From: Solitalea canadensis DSM 3403
Lineage (GTDB): Bacteria; Bacteroidota; Bacteroidia; Sphingobacteriales; Sphingobacteriaceae
Reading direction: 5' to 3'
DNA: 64,000 bases
Assembly: GCF_000242635.2 (NCBI RefSeq)
Contig: NC_017770.1
Coordinates: 62,001 to 126,000 of the forward strand
Below are positions 45,591-54,986 of this stretch, piece by piece. Positions within the stretch are counted from its first letter, which is position 1, and every line of letters begins with the position of its first letter. The notes under the pieces are model-generated. The model was given only the letters and a program-made list of their open reading frames with translations. It did no database searches and was not told the origin of the DNA. The position numbers were made by a program, and so were the translations under genes.

Positions 45591-47015
45591 TTATTTACTT
45601 ACGTTTTGTTGAATACTGCCATTTCCATGGTTTTTAATTGCACCCTGTGGGAATGGCATGGTCCACATGTGTGAAGCAGGAGAAAGCGATAAGTTTTTAC
45701 CGTTTTCGGTTTTACTTAGTGTTTGGGCATAATCTTCTTCCTTATTCAATCGACGTCTGTCGGCAAAAGGAGTGATACTAAGTATTAACTCATTTCCTTT
45801 GGTACGGTTAATTAGTCTGATGGCGTCCTGTTTGGTTGCCGCAGTCAGATCAGCATAAACGGTTGGAAGTATTCTTTTTTTGCGAACAGTATTCAGGATA
45901 TTCATAGCACCGGTAACATCTCCCTGACGAGCCAGACATTCTGCTTTAATGAGATAAACTTCTGTTGTTGTTAATCCGCCATAGTTGAAAAAACCGTTTG
46001 TAATACTTTTATAATACGTATCAGCGCCAACTGTTCTTATTTTCCAACGTGAAGCAAATTTGGCGTCACCCGGTTCAAAGCGTGTTGCCCGGTCGGTTCT
46101 GATATTACTTTCATTACTACGGTAAATGCTAACACCGTGTCTGAAATTGTAATTTTCAACATAGTCATAGCCCATTGGTGAAGGAGCATTGGTGTAAACA
46201 TTAACTTGCTCTATCTGTGTTTTATACTGCGTGTAAAACTGTGTCCAGTCATAAAGCTTATCGTTTTGTTTTAATGCTTCATTAGCAGCTGAAAGGGCTT
46301 TGTCAAAATGTCCCATTTGTAAATGGATACGGGCCGAAAGTGCGTACGCTGCTCCAAGGTTAGCATGTAATATGGTAGCTCCGGCTGGCCTTAGATTTGG
46401 TATTGCCTCTTCAATGTCCTTTAACATAAAGTCATACAGCTCCTTAATACTAACCTGCACATAGGGAGCATCAATATCTGCACTCGTAATTAATGGTACA
46501 GAAAGCTTACTGGCCGCCGAGACTTCCTCGTATGTATCTGCATAATAATTAGCCAGCACAAAATAATTTGTAGCCCTAAGTATTTTAGCCTGAGCAATTA
46601 ACTGTGCTTTGTCTGCTTCACTGGCTTCTGTTGCCTCTGCAGCATGTTCAATAATCAGGTTACTGGTAGAAATGGCTGCGTAACCGTTGTAATAAGTACC
46701 TTCATCACTATGATTAAAGGCAATACGGTCTGCATTTTCGTCCCAGTTATAATTTGCACTATATAGCTGATAGTAACTTAAGTTTGAGGCTGATTCAAAT
46801 TTGTCATTCAATAATAGTATTGCCTGGGTAACATTAGTACGCTGATTGCCATACTCATCGCGCAACAGGGCATCAAAATCAGCTAGCGTAGTAGGGATTT
46901 TCTGACCTTTAGGAACAACGCTCAAAAAGTCATTGCAACTGCTCAATCCCGCGGTTATTGCCAGTAAAGCAATCGATATGGTGGTTAATAGATTCTTCTT
47001 CATCTTTTGATTCAT
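45591..47015 (-). CDS. SusD/RagB family nutrient-binding lipoprotein
   Basis: 474 residues; a start at 47003 (MKKNLLTT) is also possible. Lipobox LSSC at about residue 27, then NDFLSVVPKGQKIPTTLADFDALL, the common SusD opening. TPR-like helices with YFVLANYYADTY, ALSARIHLQMG and the C-terminal TTEVYLIKAECLARQGDVTGAMNILN block are seen. SusD proteins sit over the SusC barrel and hand it the ligand. No glycosidase lies in the operon, so the nutrient could be a peptide, glycan or other compound. It starts 31 bp after the SusC stop. Confidence 0.93.
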   Translation of the reverse strand: MNQKMKKNLLTTISIALLAITAGLSSCNDFLSVVPKGQKIPTTLADFDALLRDEYGNQRTNVTQAILLLNDKFESASNLSYYQLYSANYNWDENADRIAFNHSDEGTYYNGYAAISTSNLIIEHAAEATEASEADKAQLIAQAKILRATNYFVLANYYADTYEEVSAASKLSVPLITSADIDAPYVQVSIKELYDFMLKDIEEAIPNLRPAGATILHANLGAAYALSARIHLQMGHFDKALSAANEALKQNDKLYDWTQFYTQYKTQIEQVNVYTNAPSPMGYDYVENYNFRHGVSIYRSNESNIRTDRATRFEPGDAKFASRWKIRTVGADTYYKSITNGFFNYGGLTTTEVYLIKAECLARQGDVTGAMNILNTVRKKRILPTVYADLTAATKQDAIRLINRTKGNELILSITPFADRRRLNKEEDYAQTLSKTENGKNLSLSPASHMWTMPFPQGAIKNHGNGSIQQNVSK

Positions 47016-47046
47016 TTTAATGTTATCAACGGATCATTCATTTCCA

Positions 47047-50000
47047 TTAAAAGTTTAGGTAAATGCCCCATACATAATTCGGTGAGCGAAAACCCTCTAA
47101 AAGATATTTTGCTGTTTTGTTGGTAGCAATTGTAAAGAGGTTTTCAGCATTGAACTGGATACGTGCATTTTGCATCCCTGCTTTCTTGATAAATTTTTGC
47201 GGAAGATTATAAGCCAGTGAAATATTGCGTAAACGGATATTTGAAGCATCCAGCACATTAATGTCTGAATTCTTATAGATCTCATAGCTTTCACTGCTAT
47301 AATTCGGGTCTTCGGCAAAAACGGCTCTTGGAACATTTGTCGTTGCCTCATCACCCGGATTTTTCCACCTGTTAATAATGTCTTTATTAACTGCACCTAT
47401 TTGCGATACATAGCTGAAAAGGGCACTGTTATAGTTATTATTTAACATAGGCAGGAAAGAGTTTCTGATCTTATGTCCACCCTCGAAGGTCAGCAAAAAT
47501 GAAAAAGCGAAGTTTTTATATTCAACCAGGTTGTTAAATGAACCCGAATAGGTCGGAATGGTAGAACCACTATAAACAATGGATGCCAAAGAGCCCGGAG
47601 AATAAAGCATTTTATTTCCATTCTCATCATACACCTGTGGTAATCCCTCTTCATTTAGTCCTGCCCAACGATAACTGTAAATCGCATTATAAGGATTGCC
47701 AATTCGTGGATAAGCTTCAGGGTAATCAAGCTGAAGGAAATAAACCGGCGCCTCCACATTTACATACGTAACCTCATTTTTATTGTGTGCATACTGAACG
47801 GTAGCGTTCCATCTGATGCTACTATTACGAATCACATCGGCTGATAATGAAGCTTCAATTCCGTGGTTAACCATTTCACCATTATTAATTGAGTAGGTTG
47901 AATAACCAAAACCTTCAGTAGGTACACCCATGGTATTAGCCAATAAGTTTTTCCCTTCCTTGTAATAATAGTCGATCGATCCACTCAGTCGGTTCTGTAA
48001 AAGAGCATAATCAATCCCCACATTAGTAGTAGCCGTTTTTTCCCATGAAAGCAATGGATTTGGGCGTGCGGAAATTGATCCTTGCATACCTCCAACAGTA
48101 TTGTTAGCGCTATAGTAGGCAGTCATATAAGGAGCCGCATCTTTAGCAATATTGCCACTTGTTCCGTAAGAAGCCCGAAGCTTTAGCAGATCGACCCATT
48201 TTACATTAAAAAAGGCTTCTCTGTAGATGTTCCAGCCTGCACCAACCGACCATAATGGTTTATTCTGGTATTTTGAATTGGTGCCCCAAAGGTTGGAGCG
48301 ATCCCAACGGATACTACCGGTTGCTAAATATTTGTCGTCATAGGAATAACCCGCGTTTGAATACAAAGACACAAAACGGTTAATGGCTTCACGTTGACTG
48401 GCAACATCTGCTGCCGAAAAGTATTGTCCACCCAATATGGCCCCTTGAACATTGGCCAGTTGCTTGGCGTTGATCAAATCATACGACAAAACCGATGGAT
48501 CATAGTTGTAAAGGTTTTCTGAGTCGTACTCCAGTTTAGTATTCCTGATCTCCGTACCTAAAATCGCAGTAAGGTTATGTTTTTGACCAAATGTTTTGTC
48601 TACGTTAAACTGCTGACGGAAATTATAGGATGAACTATGTTGATTTTCATTATAGAAAATATTTCCATACGGCAGGTTGAAAGCAAATCCCTGATCTGCA
48701 GTATATCCGGCAAAGCCATTTACACGATTCCGAACGTAGTAAGAGTTCTTGTCAAAAATTTGATTAAAACGGTCGTTAGCAAACTCATATTGGAAGGTTG
48801 GACTAAAAGATAACCATTTAGTAATATCTGCTTTTAATTTAATGTATGAGCGATTACTATAGTTTTGAGCTTCTCCCAAATTCATTTGCTGCTCATCAAG
48901 TGCATTGATATCCATGCTGTAAAGGTTGTAATCATTGATCAGCGACATCGTATTAGCGCTTAATCTGGACGAGGCAAGCGAGTTGAAATGACTGCCGTCA
49001 GCATTAACAAGGCGGTCATAAGGGAGAAACGTATATCCGGGAGAAAGCGTAGAATAATCCTGTCTATTGGTTTTACCGTAATCAAAGTAATTACTTAGTT
49101 CGAGCGTAAACCATTTGTTTACATACGTGGTGTTTTTAATATTTAACCCCAGCGTTTGATTATCAGAATACTTGTCTTCCAGCTTGTTGTTACGATAGGT
49201 AACAGAAGAATATAGGGAGTTTTTATCGGTAGCATTCTCAATATTAAGGTTATACTGCTGATAAAAAGGATTACGCTTGCTGTAATTTTTAACGTCATCA
49301 TAATATTGATAACCGCCTGCTGCCAACTGATTCAGTTTTGAGTCCAGATCGTTTTGAGAAAGACTACCAGAATAATAACGTAATAAAGCGTTGATACCCT
49401 GACTAGGATACGCAGCATTTTCTAATAAAGAACTAGCATAGGCCGATGCTCCTGCTCCTTGTAAGTTCGGGTTGCTCGCGGCCCACTCTTTTTCAAGGCT
49501 TACGATATCAGCCGCATTGGTCAGATTGTCTGTGTACAAACGATACGGCGACACGGTGAACGTGCTGGAGAACGAAATCTGAGGCTTTCCTTTTTTACCT
49601 TTTTTAGTAATGATCACCACCACACCGTTTGCAGCCCTTGCTCCATAGATCGATGCTGCAGCAGCGTCCTTAAGTACAGTTATGCTTTCAATATCTTCAA
49701 GGTTTAAGCCCGGGATACTTTCGGTAAGACTACCGGTAGTACTATAGCGGGTGTTTTCTACCGGAAACCCATCCACAACATATAAAGGATTGGTTACACC
49801 GTTCATAGAGGTGGTTCCCCTGATCACCCCATTATTATATCCGGGAATCCGGCCTTCCAATAACGAGTTTAAATTGCTTAATCTTTGTTGTTGCAACTCC
49901 TTAGCTTGTACACTTGAAAATGCTCCGGTAACACGCTCCTTTGATAGCGTTTGGTAACCAGTGGACACCGAAACTTCTTTTAATTCATTGGGTTCAAGCG

Positions 50001-50610
50001 CCAGGTAAATAGTATTCAGCTCTTTTGCTGCTTTTACTTCCCTCGTTCTGTACCCAAGAAAAGAAATGACCAACACGGCATTTTCCTCCACATTGCGTAA
50101 GTAAAACTCTCCGTTTTCATTAGCTGAAGTTTGGATAGAGGTTCCTTTTACCTTTATGCTTGCTCCGGGCAAGGGAAGCCCTTTTTCATCAGCAACTTTT
50201 CCTTTTACCTCTATAGCGGTTAGTTGAGTCGTTAAATTTACTACCGATGAGGTTTCCTTCTTTTTTACCAGAACCGTGTTATTGCTAATGCTGAATTCAA
50301 AAGGTTGATTTCTGAAGATTTGCTCCAATACCTCTTTTAATTCGGTATTCTTAACCTGTAAGGTGACTTTATTGGCACTTTTTAAGATTGAATTGGTGAC
50401 AACAAAGTCATACCCGGTCTGATCACTGATCTGATCAAAAATAGTTACTAGTTCAGCGTTCTTTGCTGTTAAAGTAACCTTTTGTGCATAAGTGGTTGCA
50501 CTAACTTGCATTATCGCTGCGAGCAAAAGCAAAAATGTTAGCTTCATAACTCTCCATGTTTTGAGCCATGCATCTGGTATGCAGAGCATTTGGGTGCATT
50601 TTTTGTACAT
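47047..50610 (-). CDS. SusC/RagA TonB-dependent receptor with STN signalling domain
   Basis: 1187 residues. The signal region is followed by an STN (secretin/TonB short N-terminal) domain at about 45-115, as in FecA-type transducers. A carboxypeptidase-D-like domain spans about 130-210, the plug about 215-340 (NPLYVVDGFPVENTR, then VLKDAAAASIYGARAANGVVVI, the SusC signature), and the beta-barrel runs to the end. It imports its ligand across the outer membrane with TonB energy. The STN domain, together with the sigma factor and FecR genes upstream, indicates ligand-dependent self-regulation. The start at 50610 gives a leader longer than usual; 50547 (MKLTFLLLL) is an alternative. Confidence 0.94.
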   Translation of the reverse strand: MYKKCTQMLCIPDAWLKTWRVMKLTFLLLLAAIMQVSATTYAQKVTLTAKNAELVTIFDQISDQTGYDFVVTNSILKSANKVTLQVKNTELKEVLEQIFRNQPFEFSISNNTVLVKKKETSSVVNLTTQLTAIEVKGKVADEKGLPLPGASIKVKGTSIQTSANENGEFYLRNVEENAVLVISFLGYRTREVKAAKELNTIYLALEPNELKEVSVSTGYQTLSKERVTGAFSSVQAKELQQQRLSNLNSLLEGRIPGYNNGVIRGTTSMNGVTNPLYVVDGFPVENTRYSTTGSLTESIPGLNLEDIESITVLKDAAAASIYGARAANGVVVIITKKGKKGKPQISFSSTFTVSPYRLYTDNLTNAADIVSLEKEWAASNPNLQGAGASAYASSLLENAAYPSQGINALLRYYSGSLSQNDLDSKLNQLAAGGYQYYDDVKNYSKRNPFYQQYNLNIENATDKNSLYSSVTYRNNKLEDKYSDNQTLGLNIKNTTYVNKWFTLELSNYFDYGKTNRQDYSTLSPGYTFLPYDRLVNADGSHFNSLASSRLSANTMSLINDYNLYSMDINALDEQQMNLGEAQNYSNRSYIKLKADITKWLSFSPTFQYEFANDRFNQIFDKNSYYVRNRVNGFAGYTADQGFAFNLPYGNIFYNENQHSSSYNFRQQFNVDKTFGQKHNLTAILGTEIRNTKLEYDSENLYNYDPSVLSYDLINAKQLANVQGAILGGQYFSAADVASQREAINRFVSLYSNAGYSYDDKYLATGSIRWDRSNLWGTNSKYQNKPLWSVGAGWNIYREAFFNVKWVDLLKLRASYGTSGNIAKDAAPYMTAYYSANNTVGGMQGSISARPNPLLSWEKTATTNVGIDYALLQNRLSGSIDYYYKEGKNLLANTMGVPTEGFGYSTYSINNGEMVNHGIEASLSADVIRNSSIRWNATVQYAHNKNEVTYVNVEAPVYFLQLDYPEAYPRIGNPYNAIYSYRWAGLNEEGLPQVYDENGNKMLYSPGSLASIVYSGSTIPTYSGSFNNLVEYKNFAFSFLLTFEGGHKIRNSFLPMLNNNYNSALFSYVSQIGAVNKDIINRWKNPGDEATTNVPRAVFAEDPNYSSESYEIYKNSDINVLDASNIRLRNISLAYNLPQKFIKKAGMQNARIQFNAENLFTIATNKTAKYLLEGFRSPNYVWGIYLNF

Positions 50611-50809
50611 TTGTTCAGTTTAGGTTGATGCTGTTTGCCTTGTATTTTCGAGATCGCGGCATCCAGCGGTTAGTTGATCGATTAACCATATCCATCCTAA
50701 TTGCCAGTTCGATGGCAGTCGAACTGGTTTTATTTTGATTTCTTCACTTCAATTGGATTAGTGATAGTACGGTTAACTGTTACTTTTAAAATGGTTAAAC
50801 GGAATAGTA

Positions 50810-51952
50810 TTATTTCATCACAGTGATCCTCCTTCCTTCAATTTTGAATTTTACAGCGTTAGAATAGCTTAGCATCGCTAACACTTCATTGATATTTTTA
50901 TACCTGGAGATCGTTCCACTGAACCGCTCGTCAGATATTTTACCCTCATAGTTCACTTCAACATCATACCATCGGCTAAGCAGCGGCATTATTTCATCGA
51001 TGCGATCGTCATTGAAACGGAAGTAGCCATTTTTCCAGGCCATTGTCTCCTTAATATTTGCTGTAACAATGTCAACGGTATTATTAGTGAGAATGGACTG
51101 TTGTCCGGGTATGAGTAAATGGGCGTTTCCATTTGCGCTAACTTTTACCGATCCTTCGAGAAGGGTAGTTTTTGCTGCCTTTTCATCAGGATAAGTGTTA
51201 ACGTTAAAATGTGTACCCAATACCTCGACTTCCTGACTACCCGACTGAACTATAAATGGATGCTTTTTGTCTTTTGCTACTTCAAAATAGGCTTCACCAC
51301 TTAGTTCAACTTTTCTATTGGCTAATCCGGTAAAGGAAGCAGGGAATTTTAAGCTACTTGCAGCATTTAATGTTACCACAGTACCATCCGGTAATGTAAT
51401 TTGATGCTGACCTCCACGTGGGGTTTCTATGGTGTTAATTAACGCTGATGCATTTATATCTGTGGAATTACTAAACTTATAAGTCAGCTGACCATCAGCA
51501 GTCTTGGTTATGACAATACCTGATTCGTTAGCAAGAGTTCCTTTAGAAGCATCAGTCAAAGAGATTTTTTGTCCGTTGGAAAGTGTTAGAATTGCTTTGT
51601 TCGAACCCGGAGCAATTTTATTGGCATTAGCTAACTCGGTATTTTCAGATGCTCTTTTGGCTAAATAAGAATTTATACCGATGGAAATTAATAATACAAT
51701 CGATGCCGCCGCTGCAATTTTGGCCCAAAGCGGGAACAACTTCTTTACAGATTTATTCTCCTGTAAACCTGCGCGGTCTAATACCCCATCCCAGATCTCC
51801 TCTTTTAACGAAACAAAATCAGCTTCATCATCAGAAAGTTGTTGCTTAGCTAACTCCTGATGATACCACCGTTCCAACATGATCTGTTCTTGCGGACTGG
51901 CTAATCCTTTATTGTATTTTTCGAAAAGTTTTTCTACCTCCTGTTTGTTCAT
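50810..51952 (-). CDS. FecR family anti-sigma factor
   Basis: 380 residues. A cytoplasmic N-terminal part (about 1-75) binds the sigma factor, one transmembrane helix lies at about 77-95 (IAAAASIVLLISIGINSYL), a periplasmic FecR domain at about 180-280 (TPRGGQHQITLPDGTVVTLNAAS) and a DUF4974 domain at about 305-378. It passes the signal from the STN domain of the receptor to the sigma factor. The gene lies between the sigma gene (103 bp upstream) and the receptor gene (199 bp downstream). Confidence 0.94.
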   Translation of the reverse strand: MNKQEVEKLFEKYNKGLASPQEQIMLERWYHQELAKQQLSDDEADFVSLKEEIWDGVLDRAGLQENKSVKKLFPLWAKIAAAASIVLLISIGINSYLAKRASENTELANANKIAPGSNKAILTLSNGQKISLTDASKGTLANESGIVITKTADGQLTYKFSNSTDINASALINTIETPRGGQHQITLPDGTVVTLNAASSLKFPASFTGLANRKVELSGEAYFEVAKDKKHPFIVQSGSQEVEVLGTHFNVNTYPDEKAAKTTLLEGSVKVSANGNAHLLIPGQQSILTNNTVDIVTANIKETMAWKNGYFRFNDDRIDEIMPLLSRWYDVEVNYEGKISDERFSGTISRYKNINEVLAMLSYSNAVKFKIEGRRITVMK

Positions 51953-52055
51953 ATGTGTATGTCTTTTAGTGTAAGACAGTTGAACAAGGGGGTATGGGGT
52001 AGATGAATTAAGAAAAAATTAACGATTTATTTACGAACTAAGGAAAATGGCCGTT

Positions 52056-52640
52056 TTAGCGCAGGAATAAAAGAAAAGCAACGCCAACCTGAATAGCCTG
52101 TACCTTTGGTTTCAGGATACGTAGTGCGTTTTGCACTTGTTTGCGCACTGTTTGGTCAGAAATATTTAGTTTTTCAGCAATTTCTTTGTGGGTAAGGTTT
52201 GCCTTTCTGCTTAGCTCGAAAATCTCCCGCATTTTTGGGGGTAGATTTTGAATTTCAGATTCGATTGCATTAATAAGATCCTTCTCATCCAGCCGCTCCA
52301 TTGTTTCTGTGCCTGCTTCCGAAATGAACTGAGCCACAGAAGCTAGGTAATCATTTTTAACTTTATTACGCTGAATAAGATTAAACACACGGTTTCGAGC
52401 AGACAAGTATAAATAGCCGGATAATTTAGTTTGCTCATCGATGTCGGCTGCTTTCAGCCAGAGGGAGCTGAACATATCCTGCAAAAGGTCTTTGGATTCT
52501 TCTTGGCTACGCAGCATTTTATAGACATGCGAATACATAGATGCCCAATAACGATTGTATATCTCTGTAAACGCAGCCTGATCTCCTTCCTTTAAAAAGA
52601 GGATAAGTTCCTTATCATCATACTTTCCGTAGCCGCTCAT
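52056..52640 (-). CDS. ECF RNA polymerase sigma factor (FecI-type)
   Basis: 194 residues. Region 2 is seen in FTEIYNRYWASMYSHVYKML and KDLLQDMFSSLWLKA, and region 4 in NLPPKMREIFELSRKANLTHKEIAEKLNISD. It belongs to the sigma-70 group expanded in Bacteroidota that pairs with FecR. It most likely directs transcription of the SusC/SusD/TlpA operon and itself when the receptor is occupied. It is the first gene of the minus-strand locus. Confidence 0.94.
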   Translation of the reverse strand: MSGYGKYDDKELILFLKEGDQAAFTEIYNRYWASMYSHVYKMLRSQEESKDLLQDMFSSLWLKAADIDEQTKLSGYLYLSARNRVFNLIQRNKVKNDYLASVAQFISEAGTETMERLDEKDLINAIESEIQNLPPKMREIFELSRKANLTHKEIAEKLNISDQTVRKQVQNALRILKPKVQAIQVGVAFLLFLR

Positions 52641-52913
52641 AAAACGAAACTAAAAAAAAATTTCAAATCAAAAACAATGCATTGTATTGACGCTGAACAA
52701 AAAACGAATTAAAACGGCCGGATACAAATTGAAAATGAACTCATTTTCCAGTCCCCAAAGGGTTAAATCACATAATTCTGCTAATAAAATAAAGATGAAT
52801 TTGGCTGATGAAAAGCAGAGGTATTGGAATGTTACATGCTCTGTGAAGTTAAGCGGAGCGAAGGTTATGTCCAGTATAAAACAATGTAATCGATAGCTCA
52901 TTAGTTGACGTAA
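52641..52913. other. Intergenic region before the sigma-factor gene
   Basis: 273 AT-rich bases. A 69-codon frame on the plus strand exists here but is Lys/Ser-rich, has no family features and overlaps the likely sigma promoter, so it is taken as chance. No operator palindrome was found. Confidence 0.45.
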
Positions 52914-52969
52914 CAAAAAGCACTTAAAATGATTTCCTGATAGAACTGAAATCATTTTAAGTGCTTTTT
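52914..52969 (-). terminator. Perfect 22-bp hairpin terminator
   Basis: A fully matched 22-bp inverted repeat (52915-52936 and 52948-52969) with an 11-base loop, flanked by A and T runs. It lies 13 bp past the stop of the PepSY-like gene and would end its transcript before the sigma-factor gene. The A/T runs on both sides make it bidirectional. Confidence 0.88.
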
Positions 52970-52982
52970 ATTTACCCTGATG

Positions 52983-53513
52983 TTACTGGTTGTATTTAAC
53001 TATTTTAGTGAGTGCATCTTTATCACCGCCATTTATATAGTTTGCAATTTCTTTCATTGTTCCATTCTCTACCTCGACCGAAATTAAACGTTGGCTATCG
53101 GCTAAACTCACCAGCCATATTCTTCTGTTATCTTGACTAATATGTATGGCAGATGTAATGTTGTAGTCAAAATATTGACTTTTTACCTGGGTTCTTACAT
53201 TTTTAGGCAAGTTTTTCTCAAATCCATAGGTGAGGTGATACACTAATGTTCCGTTTGGGGTAAACACGGCTTGGTTGCGCAGATCATCCATAATGAACTT
53301 GGCGACAAAACACTTATCAGCTTCTACCCATTTTACATCACTTGCACCTTTAAACAATCCATCAAAAGATTTGGCGACTTTCTCTGTTATTGTTTTCTTA
53401 CTACTAGAACCCAAAACCAATACTTCCGGCAGTTTTATCTGGGCTGACATACTGTTTACATAAATTAATGAAAACAGGATTCCTGCAAACAGGGAATAAG
53501 TTAGCTTTTTCAT
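52983..53513 (-). CDS. PepSY-like secreted protein
   Basis: 176 residues with a signal peptide ending MSAQ. The mature part reads like the PepSY-like group: VAKSFDGLFKGASDVKWVE, then FTPNGTLVYHLTYGFEKNLPKNV, then ISVEVENGTMKEIAN. These small periplasmic proteins are often encoded beside two-component systems and may inhibit proteases or sense envelope change. The gene is divergent from the tandem LytS-type sensors (249 bp), which may control it. The function is inferred only from fold-like features. Confidence 0.65.
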   Translation of the reverse strand: MKKLTYSLFAGILFSLIYVNSMSAQIKLPEVLVLGSSSKKTITEKVAKSFDGLFKGASDVKWVEADKCFVAKFIMDDLRNQAVFTPNGTLVYHLTYGFEKNLPKNVRTQVKSQYFDYNITSAIHISQDNRRIWLVSLADSQRLISVEVENGTMKEIANYINGGDKDALTKIVKYNQ

Positions 53514-53762
53514 AGCGTTACGTTTTAGTATTGTACCACATTGCTATTGTTTAGCATAAAGTTAATGTGATCGTAAATCCGGATTTTTTATTTAGCCCGG
53601 AAGCGGTTAAAAGCCAATACTCTTCCCGGTTTTTTCAATAATTGCCATTAATCGTTGAAAAGATCCGTTTGTCATCCAAAAAGTGTTGTTTGTCTAATAA
53701 CTTGCTGAAAAAGAGGTTTTAATGAAATCAATTGGTACTTTTATAAATAAGAACCTTAAAAA

Positions 53763-54944
53763 ATGGGAACGTATGATTTTATATTTTCCGAACGTTTTTC
53801 CAATCGGTTTTTACGGCATTTACTCTTTTGGATAACCTGGTATATCTATTATCTGGTGACTTACTTGCTAACCCCCTGGTGTGTCTGGCTCTATCAAAAT
53901 CACCCTACTGTCTTACAGGAATTTCGGTTTACTCAGTACCATTCAGATTTATTACTTGCAACATCTTCTAATGTGTTTAGGCATATAATTGTGTTTTATA
54001 TTCTTTATCAGTTCTTCGTTTTGAAAGGATCCTTGAGGAAAAAAATGCTTATGGTTGTTGCAGGTTTGTTTGTTGCAATAATAACAGACACCTTTTTGTG
54101 GATTATAAGTCCGGAATTAAAGTCGATTATCGGAACTTATAACTCTATATTCAGTAAAACACTGACTCCACTAATGTTGAGAAATGAAATTGTTCGGGAT
54201 CTTGCCTATAATGTTCCAACGCTTTTCGGATTAGCAGCTGTGATTAAATTCGGGAAACATTGGTATCAAAAACAAAAAGAAAGAGAATTATTAATAAAGG
54301 AAAAGCTCAAAGCAGAATTGCAACTGCTCAAAGCACAAATTCATCCGCATTTTCTTTTTAATACATTAAATAATATTTACTCATTTATCCTTACTTCCAA
54401 TCCAAATGCTTCAGGGTTGATATTAAAATTGTCGAACTTATTGAGGTATATACTCACCGAATGCAATCAACCGAAGGTTCCTTTAGTAAAAGAATTGAAA
54501 ATGATAGAAAACTATATGGAACTGGAGAAAATACGCTATGGAGAACGACTAAATATGCAGGTAACCGTTGTCGGTAATCCTGAGAATAAATCTATTGCAC
54601 CATTGCTATTGTTGCCTTTTATTGAAAATAGCTTTAAACATGGAGCTAGTAATGTGTTACAAAATCCATGGATAGAACTCAATCTTATTATCACAGATCA
54701 AAACTTGTCAATGGAATTGGTTAATAGTCAGGTTGCCGTCTCTCAGGCTTACGATAAAAATAATGGCATCGGACTCGCTAATGTGCAAAAGAGGTTAAAT
54801 CTTTTATACGGTAATCAACATACATTAAAAATAAGTACTGAACGGGAGGTTTTCAAAATCCAACTAACAGTGGGGTTAACAGAAATTGCAGTTATTTCAG
54901 AAGACATAGTCGATATATCCTATTTCAACGTATCAGCTGTTTGA
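53763..54944 (+). CDS. LytS/YehU-type sensor histidine kinase (intact)
   Basis: 393 residues. Four transmembrane helices at about 15-40, 60-85, 95-118 and 150-165 are followed by a short coil and a His_kinase (PF06580-type) domain. The phospho-acceptor motif is intact: QIHPHFLFNTLN with H196. The N box (LPFIENSFKHG) and G box (NNGIGLANVQKRLNLLYG) are complete. It should autophosphorylate and pass the phosphate to the LytTR regulator encoded two genes on. It begins with DFIFSE, shared with the next gene, showing they are duplicates. Confidence 0.9.
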   Translation: MGTYDFIFSERFSNRFLRHLLFWITWYIYYLVTYLLTPWCVWLYQNHPTVLQEFRFTQYHSDLLLATSSNVFRHIIVFYILYQFFVLKGSLRKKMLMVVAGLFVAIITDTFLWIISPELKSIIGTYNSIFSKTLTPLMLRNEIVRDLAYNVPTLFGLAAVIKFGKHWYQKQKERELLIKEKLKAELQLLKAQIHPHFLFNTLNNIYSFILTSNPNASGLILKLSNLLRYILTECNQPKVPLVKELKMIENYMELEKIRYGERLNMQVTVVGNPENKSIAPLLLLPFIENSFKHGASNVLQNPWIELNLIITDQNLSMELVNSQVAVSQAYDKNNGIGLANVQKRLNLLYGNQHTLKISTEREVFKIQLTVGLTEIAVISEDIVDISYFNVSAV

Positions 54945-54986
54945 TGTTGCTAACTAATGATTTTGCCGGATGTTAAAGCGATTAAT

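Noticed and set aside
52687-52896. 69-codon plus-strand frame
   Set aside because: Lys/Ser-rich, no recognisable domain, and it covers the probable promoter of the sigma-factor gene.
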